Source: Psettodes erumei (taxonomy: Eukaryota; Chordata; Actinopteri; Pleuronectiformes; Psettodidae). From it: DNA of 64,000 nt. This document shows positions 12,699 to 25,940 of this stretch, piece after piece. The position numbers were made by a program, and so were the translations under genes. The notes below the pieces were generated by a model. It was not told the DNA's origin. It saw nothing but the letters and a program-made list of their open reading frames with translations, and ran no database searches. The DNA is taken from positions 1,726,001-1,790,000 of the forward strand of contig JAFBJZ010000411.1 of assembly GCA_016785225.1 (NCBI GenBank). Reading direction: 5' to 3'. Each line of letters starts with the position of its first letter. The first letter of the stretch is position 1.

Positions 12699-12985
12699 AA
12701 TTAGGAGCTGAAATTAATTTTTACCTTCAAATGTGGGGGAAATAATTTTGTTTTCTAAATTGGACCCAGCTCACTCATGTTGTTCTTTTGTTCAGAAAAA
12801 GGACTTTTATAAAGAAATTGGGCACAAGAAAATTGTGATGTTTTGTTTGTTGTTTGTTGAATGTTTTGTTTTAGTTTGGGGGGTTGTTTCTTTTTACAGT
12901 TGGATGATATTGCATAAACCAAAAGTTTGATGTTTATTCTAAAATCTAATTGCCAGTGAAAATTAAAAATGTTGCAGCCCTAATT
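12699..12985 (+). repeat. Old MITE-like element with 'GGGCTGCAAC' termini
   Basis: The left end AATTAGGAGCTGAAATTA and the reverse complement of the right end (AATTAGGGCTGCAACATT) are similar, giving imperfect terminal inverted repeats about 287 bp apart. The terminus resembles a common teleost nonautonomous DNA repeat (AGGGCTGCAACTAACGATTA type). A lone head fragment of the same type appears near 5797-5824 within the tcf7 intron. The interior is diverged and noncoding. Confidence 0.45.
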
Positions 12986-14270
12986 AAACTCACCAAATAA
13001 AAAAAACTTATGGGACAATACGTTGTAAATCTATGCTGTGTGAACTCACTTTCCATTGTCTTATGAGATGTCTGCAGATGTTGACACACACTGTGACATT
13101 ACTTTCACTTTTGTGTACTTTGTTTAACCAAAGAGAGGAGTGGCTGTTTTGGATGTGATGTTAGTGACAGGGGATCCTATCAGCTGCCTCTTTTACCTGA
13201 AACCCCACCTCCTCTGTCTTGTGACTGGTTTCCACAAAACATGTACCTTTTCATGGCCTTTTCTCATGAAAATACATACTTATTAATATCATATAATTCC
13301 TTATAACCATACAGCTCCGTTAAGAAAACTATATGCAGATATTTATCATTCAAAATGCCGCAAACTATGAGAGTATGATCATCATCATGTTTATATGATG
13401 CATTGTTGGGTTTACTTGTATTAAAACTGTCCTTTTGTAGTGGCTGCGTCACACTGTTCAGCTGGTGGTTTTCATATTTTGGAACAAAACTCCTTATTTG
13501 CATTGACAGAAATGTGGCAGCTCAGGCAAGAAACAACAAAATGTAGGACAATCTGTGAAAAAACATCAGACGGCACGGCACGCTCATCAATAACGGAGGC
13601 ACAGCATGTTTTTGGCTGGTCCTTACATCCCCCAGATTTTGTAGCAGTCTCCAAAACAGAAAAAAATGCTAGCTATTGCAACTACTTGATTGGAGGAGGG
13701 AAAGAAGAAAAAAACATAGTTCAAAGATGTAGACTTAAAGTTCTGATGTCTTATCAAACTTGTAACTTGCCTTCCCCTATTTTCCTCCCAATGCCTATGC
13801 ATTTTTAATGCTGATACAGTAGCTGTTCTTCAGAGTTTTTAATTGAGAAATATTTATACACTCCCATGCAGTGACTTAATATTTGACTTAATCTGAGGCG
13901 GTTGCCTTGAATGTGAATGATGATCCACAGCTGAGGAGCAGAATTAAATACAAACAGAAAATGGGCTTGGTATTTGCATAAAACTGCATATTTATACAAT
14001 ATCGTCAATGCATATTAATAAAAAGATTAAAACGAGCAGTTTTAATGTATGCAAATCTAAATTATAAATGAGTTGTTTAAACTCCTTGTTTATTCGCCTT
14101 GATTAAATATAGACAGCTGTTTTTCCAGAGAGACAGCACCTCTCCTGTGCGGGCCACTGCCTCATGAGCTCGCTGCTCAACTCTCTGATCTTAATAGTTT
14201 TCCCATGAATATCGGTGCTGCTGGTTACACACATTCATCACATGGGTTCACAGGTTCACCCAAGGCTATA

Positions 14271-14272
<2 letters not shown>

Positions 14273-14307
<35 letters not shown>
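14273..14307 (+). repeat. (CT)n microsatellite
   Basis: A pure CT dinucleotide run of about 35 bp; shorter CT and CA tracts follow near 14375-14390 and 14479-14499. Confidence 0.95.
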
Positions 14308-14310
<3 letters not shown>

Positions 14311-17300
14311 GATACACAAAACAAATCCACGTGCTGTCTCTTCTTGAAATACTGTGAGGTGCTTTGACCTACAAACTCTCTCTCTCTCTGCTATGAGTCT
14401 TTTGATTATTCGTGCCAGATCAGAGTTGTATTTTGAGATCACACCACCCTGCCTTGCATCAGACCCATGTGTGTGACTCACACACACACACACACACACC
14501 TTGTGCATCCTGAGCTATAATGCCTGTTGTGACATTAGACGTCATCTGTCGGCAGGAATGGCCAAATAAGGAAACATGAGCAGATAGAAGAGATAAGCAG
14601 CCCACACAGAAACAAAAAAGATGTGTCGCTGCTGTGACCCCAGGAGGCAAGCCTTTCACATTCAGGAGGCGATAGAAGTTCTATATCTGAACACGACATA
14701 GACAGTTGTAGTTATTCTGATAACAGAAGCGTGTTTGATGAGAAGATGTTTATGTTGTTGGTTATTAAAACCTTATACAAAGCTACAAGCAGCAGCAGCA
14801 TTTTGCAGATTGCAGACTTTCTTTTTTCTTTTTTGTTTTGCTCTGTTTTTTTGTGAATTCTATCTTTGTAAGCTTCTAAAATGTATTTGAATAAAGCAAA
14901 GGAACTAGCACACTCTTTGGATGAACTGGTCACAACTAGTGAATGCATGCATTGTGTCCCACAAAGGTTTTGCTCCAGTTTATGGTGGCACAAGCCAAAA
15001 GGCTTGGGACCTTGAAAGCTAATACACAGTGGTGATAGAAAATAAAGAGAAACAGTGTAACATCCTGCGCTCTTCCTTTAACGCAAACGTGTTTGAAAAG
15101 AAACATAAACAGTGCAAATGAATACACAGTCTTCAATTCCACTGTCAGTGTGTAAAGAACTCAATTAATATGTGAAGATAATTTCAACGAGTTCCTTTCC
15201 ATTGCTTAATCATTAGTGGGGGAGAATGTTCTGTCTTTAACATGTTTTTTCCCCTTCAAAGATGAATCAGTTGGTTCCAAAAAAAGATTATATACTGTGC
15301 TTTCTAAAGAAACATCAGGCGCATTAAAGCTGCAGAGTAATTAAATCATGTCCTTTCATTGGGGTTAAGCCACATCCAAGCGAACAGCTCTTAACTGGAA
15401 CCACTTGTGTGCTTTTTTATTGGTAGTTTTCCTACAATCAAAACCATGTCCTTCAAGGCAGCATCCAGTCAGCAATGTGGAACCTCCACAAATCTTTTCA
15501 ACAGTTTCACTTTGTGTGTTAGGTTCTGCCATCAAAACAGTGAACAAATCTAATGACAATCGAAAACATAAAAATATTCCACACGTGTACAGACTTATAG
15601 CCGCTAATCTGCACGCAAGAAACACTAACAGCCTAAAGAAGACGATGTTTAGGTTGTGTACAGTAGAAAATGGGTTGCCTTCAAGTCCTTCTTCAGCTAT
15701 TATCCGATACATCATCTTCAGACAGTCTGTAGGAACCATTCTAAATTTGTACAAAGGTTTTTACTCAAACAAAGAGTTTGTTCTAAGTAGTAAACTGATG
15801 GGGAACCATGTAGCACCTGTGATGGTGTGTTTGATGTCTGTAGGAGGTTGAGTAACCTTTGAATCATTTCAGAATTTCAAACACTTGTTTAAGTCATGGC
15901 GCACAGGGGTGGAAAGACAAGAAGCACCAGTCCCACAGTTTACCGCCAAGAGTAAAGGTCACAGGAGCCATCTTGACACTACAGGAGTTGATCAGTTTGA
16001 AAGTGAAGGAGAGAAAAGGGTGAAAAACGTATGGTTCTTTTCCTCCAGCAGCTACTGTTACGATGTCTTCAAGCAAAACACTCAACCTGAACCTCGTCCT
16101 GTAAAAAGCAGTCACTGGCCAACAATACAAGACTGTTTTCAGTTCTCATAAAGCTGTGTGAATGTGCTAAAAAGTGAAGATAACTGGCTCAGCAAAATAA
16201 AAAAAGAGGGCAAGAGCTTGATATCTTGTGCCAGATAATGAGGCTTGTTCAAGTTCTAGTTCAGCTGAGTGTTTGCTGATTTGAATGTGTCTGTCTCTTT
16301 TGATTTTGCAGAATGCAGTCCCCTTTACCTCTTCGTTAGCTCCTTATCAAACATTTATGAGTTGATACCACAGATCTGCAGAGGGCTTTGGAGGGTGAAA
16401 TCAACAAACATAAACAGTGGAGGAAAAGAGCTTTGAAAACGCATTGCTGGTCTTCGGTGGAGGATCAGCGGACGGGGTTGCAAACACTTTATTTATGACT
16501 CTGCATCTAGCACAAGATCTGAAATGCAATTAATGTACATTTTATCTTATCCTGAACAACTTAAAACATGTCTGGCAGTAAGTTCAGCAACTACATCAAA
16601 AATGAGGCAATTGTAGTTAATACATAAATAAAGTAGTTTGAAACTATAATGTTGCTATGCTAGATCACATAAAAGATAAGAATCCGAATGACAATCTGAG
16701 AGTCTGTTCTAAGGATCGTCTCTCAACGTATTTTTTAAATTTTGTGCTATCTTTCACTGTACTACCTCTTTATATTTTGCTATATCTATATCTCTGTGTG
16801 GAACAAAAAACCTTCAAATGCCTGCAGCCTGCTCTCATTCTCCCTGATGTGCTCGGAGGAAAGAAGAACGTGCAAACTGTGGTTGGAACAGCTCCATCTT
16901 CGCTCAGGCCTGCTTCAGTTCATGAACTTTTTAAAGACGTGCATTAACAAATCATGCCCCAGCTTATGAAGAGCGAGCCTGATAGTGACTGGAAATAGCA
17001 GCAAAAGGTGCTTTTGCGTCACGCTCTGTCACCACACACACACACCACAAGGTTTGTCTCAGTGTGTTGCTATGTTGATTTAGGGGCAGGTGAGGCGATT
17101 TGCACTTTTGAAGGCAAGTCACGAGGTTAGAAGATTATTTTTTTTAACATATTCCACAGTTTTCTGCTGTTTTTATTTCAGGCAGCGCAGCTGAAGAAAC
17201 TTTTTCATGCCGTAATAGTTGAGTTCATGTGACGTGTATTACACTACAAGAGCATTTTCTGTTGTGACAGTGAAGCAGATTCAGACAATTAGTGAACCAT

Positions 17301-17559
17301 TTCTTATATACTCCGTAGCTCAGTCTCAATGAGAGACATAGAAATTAGGGGGAGTTATATAATACAGTATAGTATATGGGGAAACATTACAATACAGAAG
17401 TTTTAAATTAAAGTGTTTAACTACAGAAATAAACCTAATTCATCAAGTTGGTTGAAAAAACCTCTGACATGTGGTTTTGAGTTTCAGCCTGCTCATTCAT
17501 CCTATCATTCATTCAGCCCAGTTGTTCATGCAATACAGTACTGTATACATACTGTATTT

Positions 17560-17830
17560 TCCAACTCTACTGTTGTTTCAGTCACTGCCACTCCCGCTCT
17601 GCCCACCTTTCCTGCCAGGAGAATCACCAGACCTGCTCCTCCTTCCCACTCACCTGCTCACCTGTTTCCTATTCCCTAATCATTAGCTCCCCAGTATATA
17701 TACTGGTGTGTTTGGGCTTGGTCTCTGCCATGTGCCTTTGTCTTCATTTTTCTTGCCCGTGTCAGTGTGTGTTTTTATTTTTGCTTTGTTTACTTGCATG
17801 AATTTTAAGCAAGGACTTTACTTCAATGTC
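17560..17830 (+). repeat. Possible retroelement promoter/LTR-like fragment
   Basis: A pyrimidine-rich block with repeated CACCTG motifs precedes a perfect 16-bp palindrome CCAGTATATATACTGG (17691-17706) and then TGCC/TTGTC-rich sequence. This layout resembles the TATA-containing end of fish retroelements that I recall, but no terminal repeats, primer-binding site or coding remnant could be shown. It could equally be unique sequence. Confidence 0.25.
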
Positions 17831-20800
17831 TGCCTCTTCAGTTGTGCTCTTGGGTTTGTTTTCAGAGGGACACTGACCTTAGATCAGAAGGTTTTGGTTA
17901 CATTAAATGATAACAAAGATGAGTAGGAGGTTACTGGTTACAGGTTACTGTGCCCTCCGCACACTCACACAAATACAGACAAACACACCCACACTCACAG
18001 TCACTCAGCACAGGGAGACGTGCTGTAATCTGGGAGGCAGGAAACAAAGGGCCTCGTTAATGCAGAGACTCGCAGGGGCCTTTGATGTGGAGCCAAGCCA
18101 TTCACTCCTCGCTCCTCACACACACACTTAGAGAAAGACAGAAACATGTATATGTGCACACAGCCAAACACACACACGTACAGACATGCACATGCAGCCC
18201 TTTAACCACAAAATGTCTCAAACACACTTTTGCAAAAAAGAAAAGAATGCTGTAAAGACTGTAATCTCCTAGAGTTGAGGCAGCGTGCCTGCTATTTAAA
18301 GCTTGATGCATTAGATCTGATTCTGCCAACGCTAAACACACTGATGAACCGCAAAGCTGCATCCTGGCTCAGTGGAAACAAACTTCTTTTTTTTTTATTG
18401 CACATTTTCACCCTTGTGTGGGTGATATCAGTTCCCACCATTGCCATTTTACTTCAGGAATGAAAACGTGGAAGTGCAGTAATTTCAGGCCGTAAAATCA
18501 AGCAGTCATAGAATTGTTTGTATTGCCATCATAACAGGAGATGCAGTGGTAGCACCAATACTTATCAGAAAGAGAGGATTTGCCAGGTAAAATACATATT
18601 CCATGAACCCATAAGGCATTAAATTAGCCACATATATAAGTGGGCATTGAGATCAAGTACAAAGTTAAAAACAAGGAAACCCAGCATATCATTCTTCAGA
18701 AATGCTAACATTGCTCTAACCACTTCACATTGCCTCCAAACTCAAGAGCTTTATCTGATTAAGTTAATAAAAAATGAGTGAAAATCAGAACCTTTCTCAA
18801 ACACAGCCTACTCTTCCAACGAGCTGGAGTATCAGATATTTGGCACAAAATGTGTACAGTTTTTGTTTCAATTCAGTCTCCAAGTGATCAAATTAGTGAG
18901 GATACTGCTGTTTAAGAAAGTTTGACAGTTTTTATACAGATTCACTTTTGTTTTTGTCTGGTCTCCATACAATATATATATGTTGTTAAAGTAGCAGTTC
19001 ACCACATTATGATATATTAGTATATTTTATATGATTTACAAATTTTCCATGGTAGCAGTTGTTGGTGGAGCAGTGTATTGATGTTGATATTGATGAGTGT
19101 AATTATAATAATTATCTGTTGCATTGTCATCTGTAGTGCTGTTGTTGTCATTATGCTAGCTGAGTGGCTAATCCCTCCTCCAGCATATTGTGATGAAGGA
19201 AGCTGCAGCTGTCTGGTTAGTGTGGCCGTGCTGTTGTTCTCCTGCTGAACCAACCTGATATTAGTGGTTAGCATGTTCACCACAGCTAGAGAGGCCCGAC
19301 CGTGTCTCTGATGAAGGTTCTGCCCAAAGCTTCACGTCCCAGGACACAACACACAGCATGAAAAAGGGCATTAATAATCAAAGTCTTATTCTTGATTATT
19401 GTTGATGTCAGAGATCTGCAAGTGTTTCATTTGACAGTCTTTATTTTATTTTTGTATCTTGCAATGCTGCTACATAATGTTACCTTGTTGGATTTGGTCT
19501 TTAATGAATTAAGGATAAAACCAAATCAGTCATCTGCTTTCAATGGTGGCATTGTTTACACTATGATTCTGACACACTCATCCTCTTTCACTATAACATG
19601 ATTTGCTCAACTTTTTTTTTTAATGAATTAGAAACATTTTTGTACTTTGCAAAATAAACATTGTATTTGGCTGGCTGGCTTTTTGGAGCTTTTGTTTCAA
19701 CAGCAGCAGATTGTCTTTCATATTATTTTTTATTTCATTTATTTATTCTTTTTTTTTTTTTTTTTTTTTTTTACAGTTTTCCACCTGGGAAGAGTGGTAA
19801 AGTTATAACAGATGTATGATCCCTTTAGAATAAACTCATGAGCAGACTTCACACTGCTCTGTTTGTGGCCTCCTTTTGAAATCCATGTTGTTTAAAATGG
19901 TCAACGAACCGAATCTCAACATTTACCTTAGCCGCGTCTACCTTTACATATTGGTGTACTCAGCAGCCAAGAGGCTGGAAAATCGTTAAAAAAAAAAAAA
20001 TCACTTTGTAACTGGCACAAAGAGGAACTTGTTGTGGTGCTGCTAACAAGCTGTGGTGATGCAAAGTCCTCTGATTTTGTGCAGAGCAGGGCAGAGTGTG
20101 GGTGGTCACGTTCATACTGAAGCAAGGGGCAAGTTTCAGGGCTGTGATGGTGGTTAATGACCACCCCACACATACACACTGGTTCTGTCACATAAACATG
20201 AATGTTCCTCCAACATATTGATTTTGAGAAAAAAAACTTTTGCATGTAATATTTTGCCATAATATACAATTTGGTACACAGTATTTATCTTATGAAGTCA
20301 GGTCTCGTAATCACTTAAAGCAAAAAAATTATGTGTTTTTTTTGTGAATTCCCTCAACAAACACATGTTTATTTTTGAAACGATAGTATCTCCATTTGGA
20401 TCAAAAGCCACTAAATGTTTGCCAAAAGCCAATGTTTCATTCTTCATTCAGCAAAAAGAGCAGAGACCTACATGTATGCAAGCACACACACTGCACACAA
20501 AACCTTGATGACAGCTATGACAAGCCAGACAATTCACCTACAATGACAAGGAACAAAACTTTAACTAAAATTACAATTATATCCTCAACAAATCCGCCAT
20601 TGTGTTTGCTCCCCTTGGGGTTTTTCAGAAAAGAGGAGCGTCACAAATCCAGAGCGAGATCAGAGTACTCTCAAACTAAGCCTCCATTTACTCTGATGGC
20701 AGGCCTATTAAATGTGTGCGTCCACAGTGGTCTCTTTCTAGTGGTGAGTGGGCGGCTCAGAGTCCTGCAGTTGACAGTTAGCAGCCGATTCTGGGATCAG

Positions 20801-21057
20801 TTTTTCCGCAGCAAAGGGATTGATGTGGCCCAGAGGAGGATGTGGAATCGTATGATGGATCATTGTTTAGGTTTGGGGAGTGGGTGTGTAAGTCTATGAG
20901 TGTGTGCGTGTGTGTGTGTGTGTGAGTGTTTCCATGCCAGTCCATGCAGTTGGAGATGAAGGATCCAGGATTGGCCTCACAGTATGTGGATACATGTGTG
21001 CAGACAAACATCTGCATGGAAGCAGCAAACACATGTAATATGTGGCGTGTGTATATG

Positions 21058-21205
<148 letters not shown>

Positions 21206-22874
21206 TCCTCAGTCCAAACACCACCTGTTATATTTTCACACAAAGCAGTCATTTATGCACAACAGGCATTATGTCCTATCCAATTAAAGCTATGTAGCTC
21301 CGTATTTGGTGGTTTTTACATTTTCAGATGAGCTAAAGAAGTAAATGCTCCTTTATAGTTTGAGGGGGAAAAGGGATGTAACATTGCATATTGTATTAAT
21401 TAATTATGGCAGGGAAAATATTAGAGTAAAAATTCAGATGTTCATATCTTTGTGTCTTATTCTTATCCTGTTCATGTTTGACTGTCATTATTATATACAG
21501 TTATATCATCACTATTACTCCAAGTCATAAAAAAGGCTGTTAAAAAGTTAAAGTTATGTTATTGTATATGTTATGTTATATATATTTTAGTTATGTAGAC
21601 CTCACACTGTCTCCAACAAGTAGAAAATATTCATTGAGAGAGATGGGTGATGACTGGGCCACGGACTGTTTATATGAACAAAGAAACAAATCAAAGAGTT
21701 GATCTTGCTGATCAGAATGTGAATCTTTCTCTTGTAGAATGTGCAATATGAGAAAGTGCAGACTGAAATAAGGAAAATATGTTGCTTACATCAAACAGAG
21801 CCAGGAGCTGGAACTGCTACCATTTCTCCTGTTTTGACTCTGCTTTATATGAGACTTAAAAAAAAAAAAACAACTGCAATTCTGGCAAAGTTTGGTTTTG
21901 ATGAGAGTCAGTGTAAATTCAGGCAAACCACATATAGTTGATTTCCTATTTGCACTGAGCCTTCTGGGATGTGCTTGCAGTTTTGCAGTCCTGGATCTTT
22001 TTCAGTGTGATTTCTGGTCAAGTAAAAAAGATCAAGCACACGCCTCTAAAAAGGGTTTAAATAATTTTTGATTTGCAGGAAACACAGATGCAGAAAATCA
22101 ATTTAAGATGTAGTTTTTTCCCTGGTAATGCACACAAATAAAAGATAAACATATAGAGAACAAATACAGGATTTTCATTGCTTACACTGTGTTTTATTTT
22201 CTTACTAGAAACCTCAACATTACAGCTAAAGGAATTTTTAACGTAAAGATTTACTCAGGAAAATAGCTGCAGTAATGACAGCGTGTACTTAAAAGACAGG
22301 TTCATCTACTGGCTCTTTGTGATGTTGTTAAATTCCCTTAGCATCACAGAGAGCCCAAACAGCCGCATCAGAAGCCAAGGTCAGTCATAGGGAGTGTTGT
22401 GCATCAAAAAGAAAACATCCTGGCAATTTTTTTTTCTCCAGCAAACTGGCAGCAGCCATGGAAACAGGAGGGAAAGACTCAAACAGGACTACTGCACTAA
22501 GAAAAGCGCCGAAAGCTTTTAGAGTTCATTTTCTGAGTCTCTTTTAATTTAAGGCTTATTTTAAAAATAACTTTTCAAGTGCCTTTATGCATTTTCATCC
22601 CTGAGCGAGCTTGCGAGTTGGTTTCACTCAGCTCGACCAGTGCTCAAGGAAGGACTGCAGCAACAGCAACTGCGGTGGACATGCCAAAGAATTTCCATTA
22701 AGTGCAGTAAATCACATTTAATTATCTCATTTCACTCTCGAAAGTTAAACCGCATATTGCTTTTAATGGAGGTGGTGGTAGGAGATGTTTTCAAAGGCTG
22801 AAAGTCACGAAATTAAAGGAAAATTGCAAATCCTTGGATCCTGTAACACTCATGATTTCCAACAGTTGCACTCA

Positions 22875-23000
22875 AGTTAAATGTACCATATTACAAAAAG
22901 TGTAAAAAAAAAAATCAAGTTAGAAATAAAAGTCCTGTATTTAAAAGCCTAAGTACTGTCAGCAGGTATTGTCAGTAAAATATACTTTAGGTATCCAAGG
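22875..23000 (+). repeat. Degenerate dispersed repeat fragment
   Basis: Phrases such as AAATAAAAGTCCTGTATTTA and AGTAAAATATACTTTAGGTA resemble the 'AAAGTCCTGCATTCAAAAT ... AAATATACTTTAGTATC' part of the abundant teleost repeat also seen at 12058-12456. The copy is diverged and the limits are approximate. Confidence 0.4.
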
Positions 23001-25794
23001 TCAAGCTGTTGGAGGTAAAGCTAATTCTAACCACTTTACATTGACCCTGCAAATAAGGGACAAGAGATCCATAACTACCTTCCTATTATACTGTATTATT
23101 TAGTGAAGAAGTACAGTATTTGAATTACATATCCAAAGATGAACACCCTCTTCCCTTTGGATTCCGTATTGGTCATTGAATCTGGTGGTCAGCTGCAGCT
23201 GGCACAGGGAGCTAGACTGACCTCTTGAGGTACAAAAAGGGAATGAACCTGAGTGATGGTCCTCTGGAAAAAGGTATGATCACCATCACATTGTTACACC
23301 AGAAAGGTAGTTTAAGTCAAAGAAAAAGCAGTAGTAGCTCTGGAATTATTCTCTTTTGAAGTTTAAATGAGTTTAAATTGAAATTTACACCCTTCAAAAG
23401 GTACAAAACAGATGAGAACAACACCAGTACAGATGCAGATAAGCTGACTATACATACAAAGTGAACCAGTTAAAGGTTTTTAAATACATTTTATAAGTTT
23501 TTTGGTGAATACTCTTGAATGCCCTCATGTGAATGATTGTTAAAATGGTCAAACCATGAGTTTCATCTCCCCCTCCATCCTCCTTGAAAAACACAAACTT
23601 CCATCTTTCTAACTTATGCAAAATCAGAAAGCACATTACTCATTGTACCAGAAATCATTCAGTCCCATCTGGGTTTAATCAGCAAATCTTCACAATACTT
23701 TTTCTTTTTCTATTCCTCTGGAATAAAGGGAGATGCAGCGTATGAAACAGAAAACCCTTACGATTTATGGGACATTTTGGGACGGCTGGAACACTAATGT
23801 ATTACATACTCACACATCATTTTTACGGTGACTTCTGTCAAATGAAAAATTATTGACGCCAGAAGAGTTATGGCTCGGGCTGCTTAGAGAGGCCGAGGAG
23901 TTGGTCTGTGAAAACCTGGTTTATGCTTTGAGAGAAGTATAATAGGATAAGTTTTATGATCCAAGTTGAGTACCTTTAAAACACATTGCATGATTTTTAG
24001 AATTTGCATTGGGGTCAGTGACAAACATCAGCAGTGGGTTTCATAGGTTTTGAATAGATTAATATTTCGAGATTTTAGAAAGATTTTCACATGCATGATG
24101 GAACTAGTGGTTTATGGTGCAATACAGGACTGGAAATATCATTTGTAAATGAGAAACATTTTTTAAATTAAATTACAGGGGGATTTTGTCTGACTCCCAA
24201 AGAGAGTGATATGTTGAGGCCACACATAATAAAATTTCTGCTTGTTACAGTTAAATGGGGTAGCAAGTAACAAACTCAACACCACATAATGGTACACAGG
24301 TACTGTATGCTACTGAGGCATTTCTGTCTGGAGAAAACATTTTATCACTGAAATATTGTTTGCCACTAAAGGCAGACAGTTTCCATTCAATTAATTTTTT
24401 TATCCATAAAGATATATGAGCTGCAAGAAAGGACAAACAATGCTCCCACATTAAAACAAGCAATCAAACACAGCAAAAGTAACAGTGCACATGTACATAA
24501 CTCAAAAGCACATACGTCGCAGAAGCACATCTCATTCTTACACTGCAGTTTATCTTTTTACTGCACAGACTGTGAAGCTTTTGCAGCTCTTGTGAGAACT
24601 GTTAAAGGACCATTACATGTCATACTGAAGCAAAAATATAATCCACTGATATGAAATCTATGAGCCACTTGGCTGAGCTGGCCAGGCTGTGGATGGATGA
24701 GAAGCAGAGGCCTTGTAATCTTTTCACTGTGACTGTGTGTGACACCAGAAAAAAAAGGGGGGGGGTTAATTACATTAATCCAAAACAAATAAACGTTTGG
24801 CAGCCCTTGAAAGGCTGTGGGAAATGGTTGGAGATTGAACCGACTTTTGAGTCCCCAAACCTCAAGCTTTGATGGTTTTGACTTGACTCAGAGACTGAGA
24901 ACATAGATTGGATATCCAACTGGAGCTGAACTGCTCTCCCTCTCCATCTTCCTCTCAGTATTTTTCTTTCCTCTCTTCCTCAGCGTCTTGCTTTCAGTCT
25001 ATCTGGTTTACCGTGTCCCTTTGCCTTTTTTCTCTTTCACTATTCATCATTTTTCTGTCTTTTTCTCTGTCTCTCGCTCTCTCTCTTAGGTCTTACTCTT
25101 GTTTCCTCTAAGCATCATGTTTCTCTTTCACAGTTTTACTCACGAAGAAAGAAATGACTAAAAACAGGATCTGTTAAATTAAAATGAATTTTCTTTTTGT
25201 TACTGTTAGGCTGCTTAACAAAATGCACTTTCCTATTTGACTGTAGTTATTGACAATGATCTGGACATTATGGAATCACTTCTTTTTGGGGGAGGAAATT
25301 CTCTAATCGCCTAAATCTCCCCTGAACTGTTGTCTGCATTAATAACAACTTTCTAAATTATCCAGAAAATGTTATTCCTTCTCACTGATTTCTATAGTCA
25401 CTTTCCTCTCTAGTCTTGTGTTTTTGCAACTTAAAAATAACTCTTTCTGATAACAACAAAAGTTGCTGTGTAAAAAACATCCCAACAGCAATGGACTGCC
25501 ATAAAGTTTGGTAAACACAAAACGTTCACGGTGACAAGAGGATGAATCTTAAGGACTTTAGTGACCCTCTCGTTTTCCTCTTAGCAGGAAAGGAGGAGCA
25601 CCAGCAGGTTCACTTTTGTTTTGTGCCTAAATAACTGTCAGATCAGATAGATAGCCGTGAAAAATTGGAACACACGATCATGTTCCCCCTTGGGATGAAT
25701 TATAACAACGTTGGTTTACTCTAACGTTTCCTCTATCGCCACCATCTGGTCAAAACTTCAAATCATCCAATGCTTCATTTTACCTGTATAAATA

Positions 25795-25940
25795 AAGCTA
25801 AACTAATGTCATTCCCGTTAGCCTCAGCTGTGGTTAACTATTTAGCATGTTAGCATGCTAACTCTCACATCGCAGCACTGTCATTGTGAGCATTGCCATG
25901 CTAGTACTGGCTCAGCCCTGCTGCTCGGCAACAGCCCCAG
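25795..25940 (+). repeat. Degenerate 'TTAGCATGCTAAC' repeat fragment
   Basis: It contains ATTTAGCATGTTAGCATGCT, AACTCTCACATCGCAGCACT, GTCATTGTGAGCATTGCCAT and GCTAGTACTGG. The order of TTAGCATGCTAAC and GTCATTGTGAGCAT matches a very common teleost interspersed repeat. Limits are uncertain and there is no coding content. Confidence 0.45.

Noticed and set aside
20396..20899. 167-codon plus-strand open frame
   Set aside because: No recognisable domain, low-complexity flanks and no splice context. A frame this long is expected by chance a small number of times in 64 kb of six-frame sequence.
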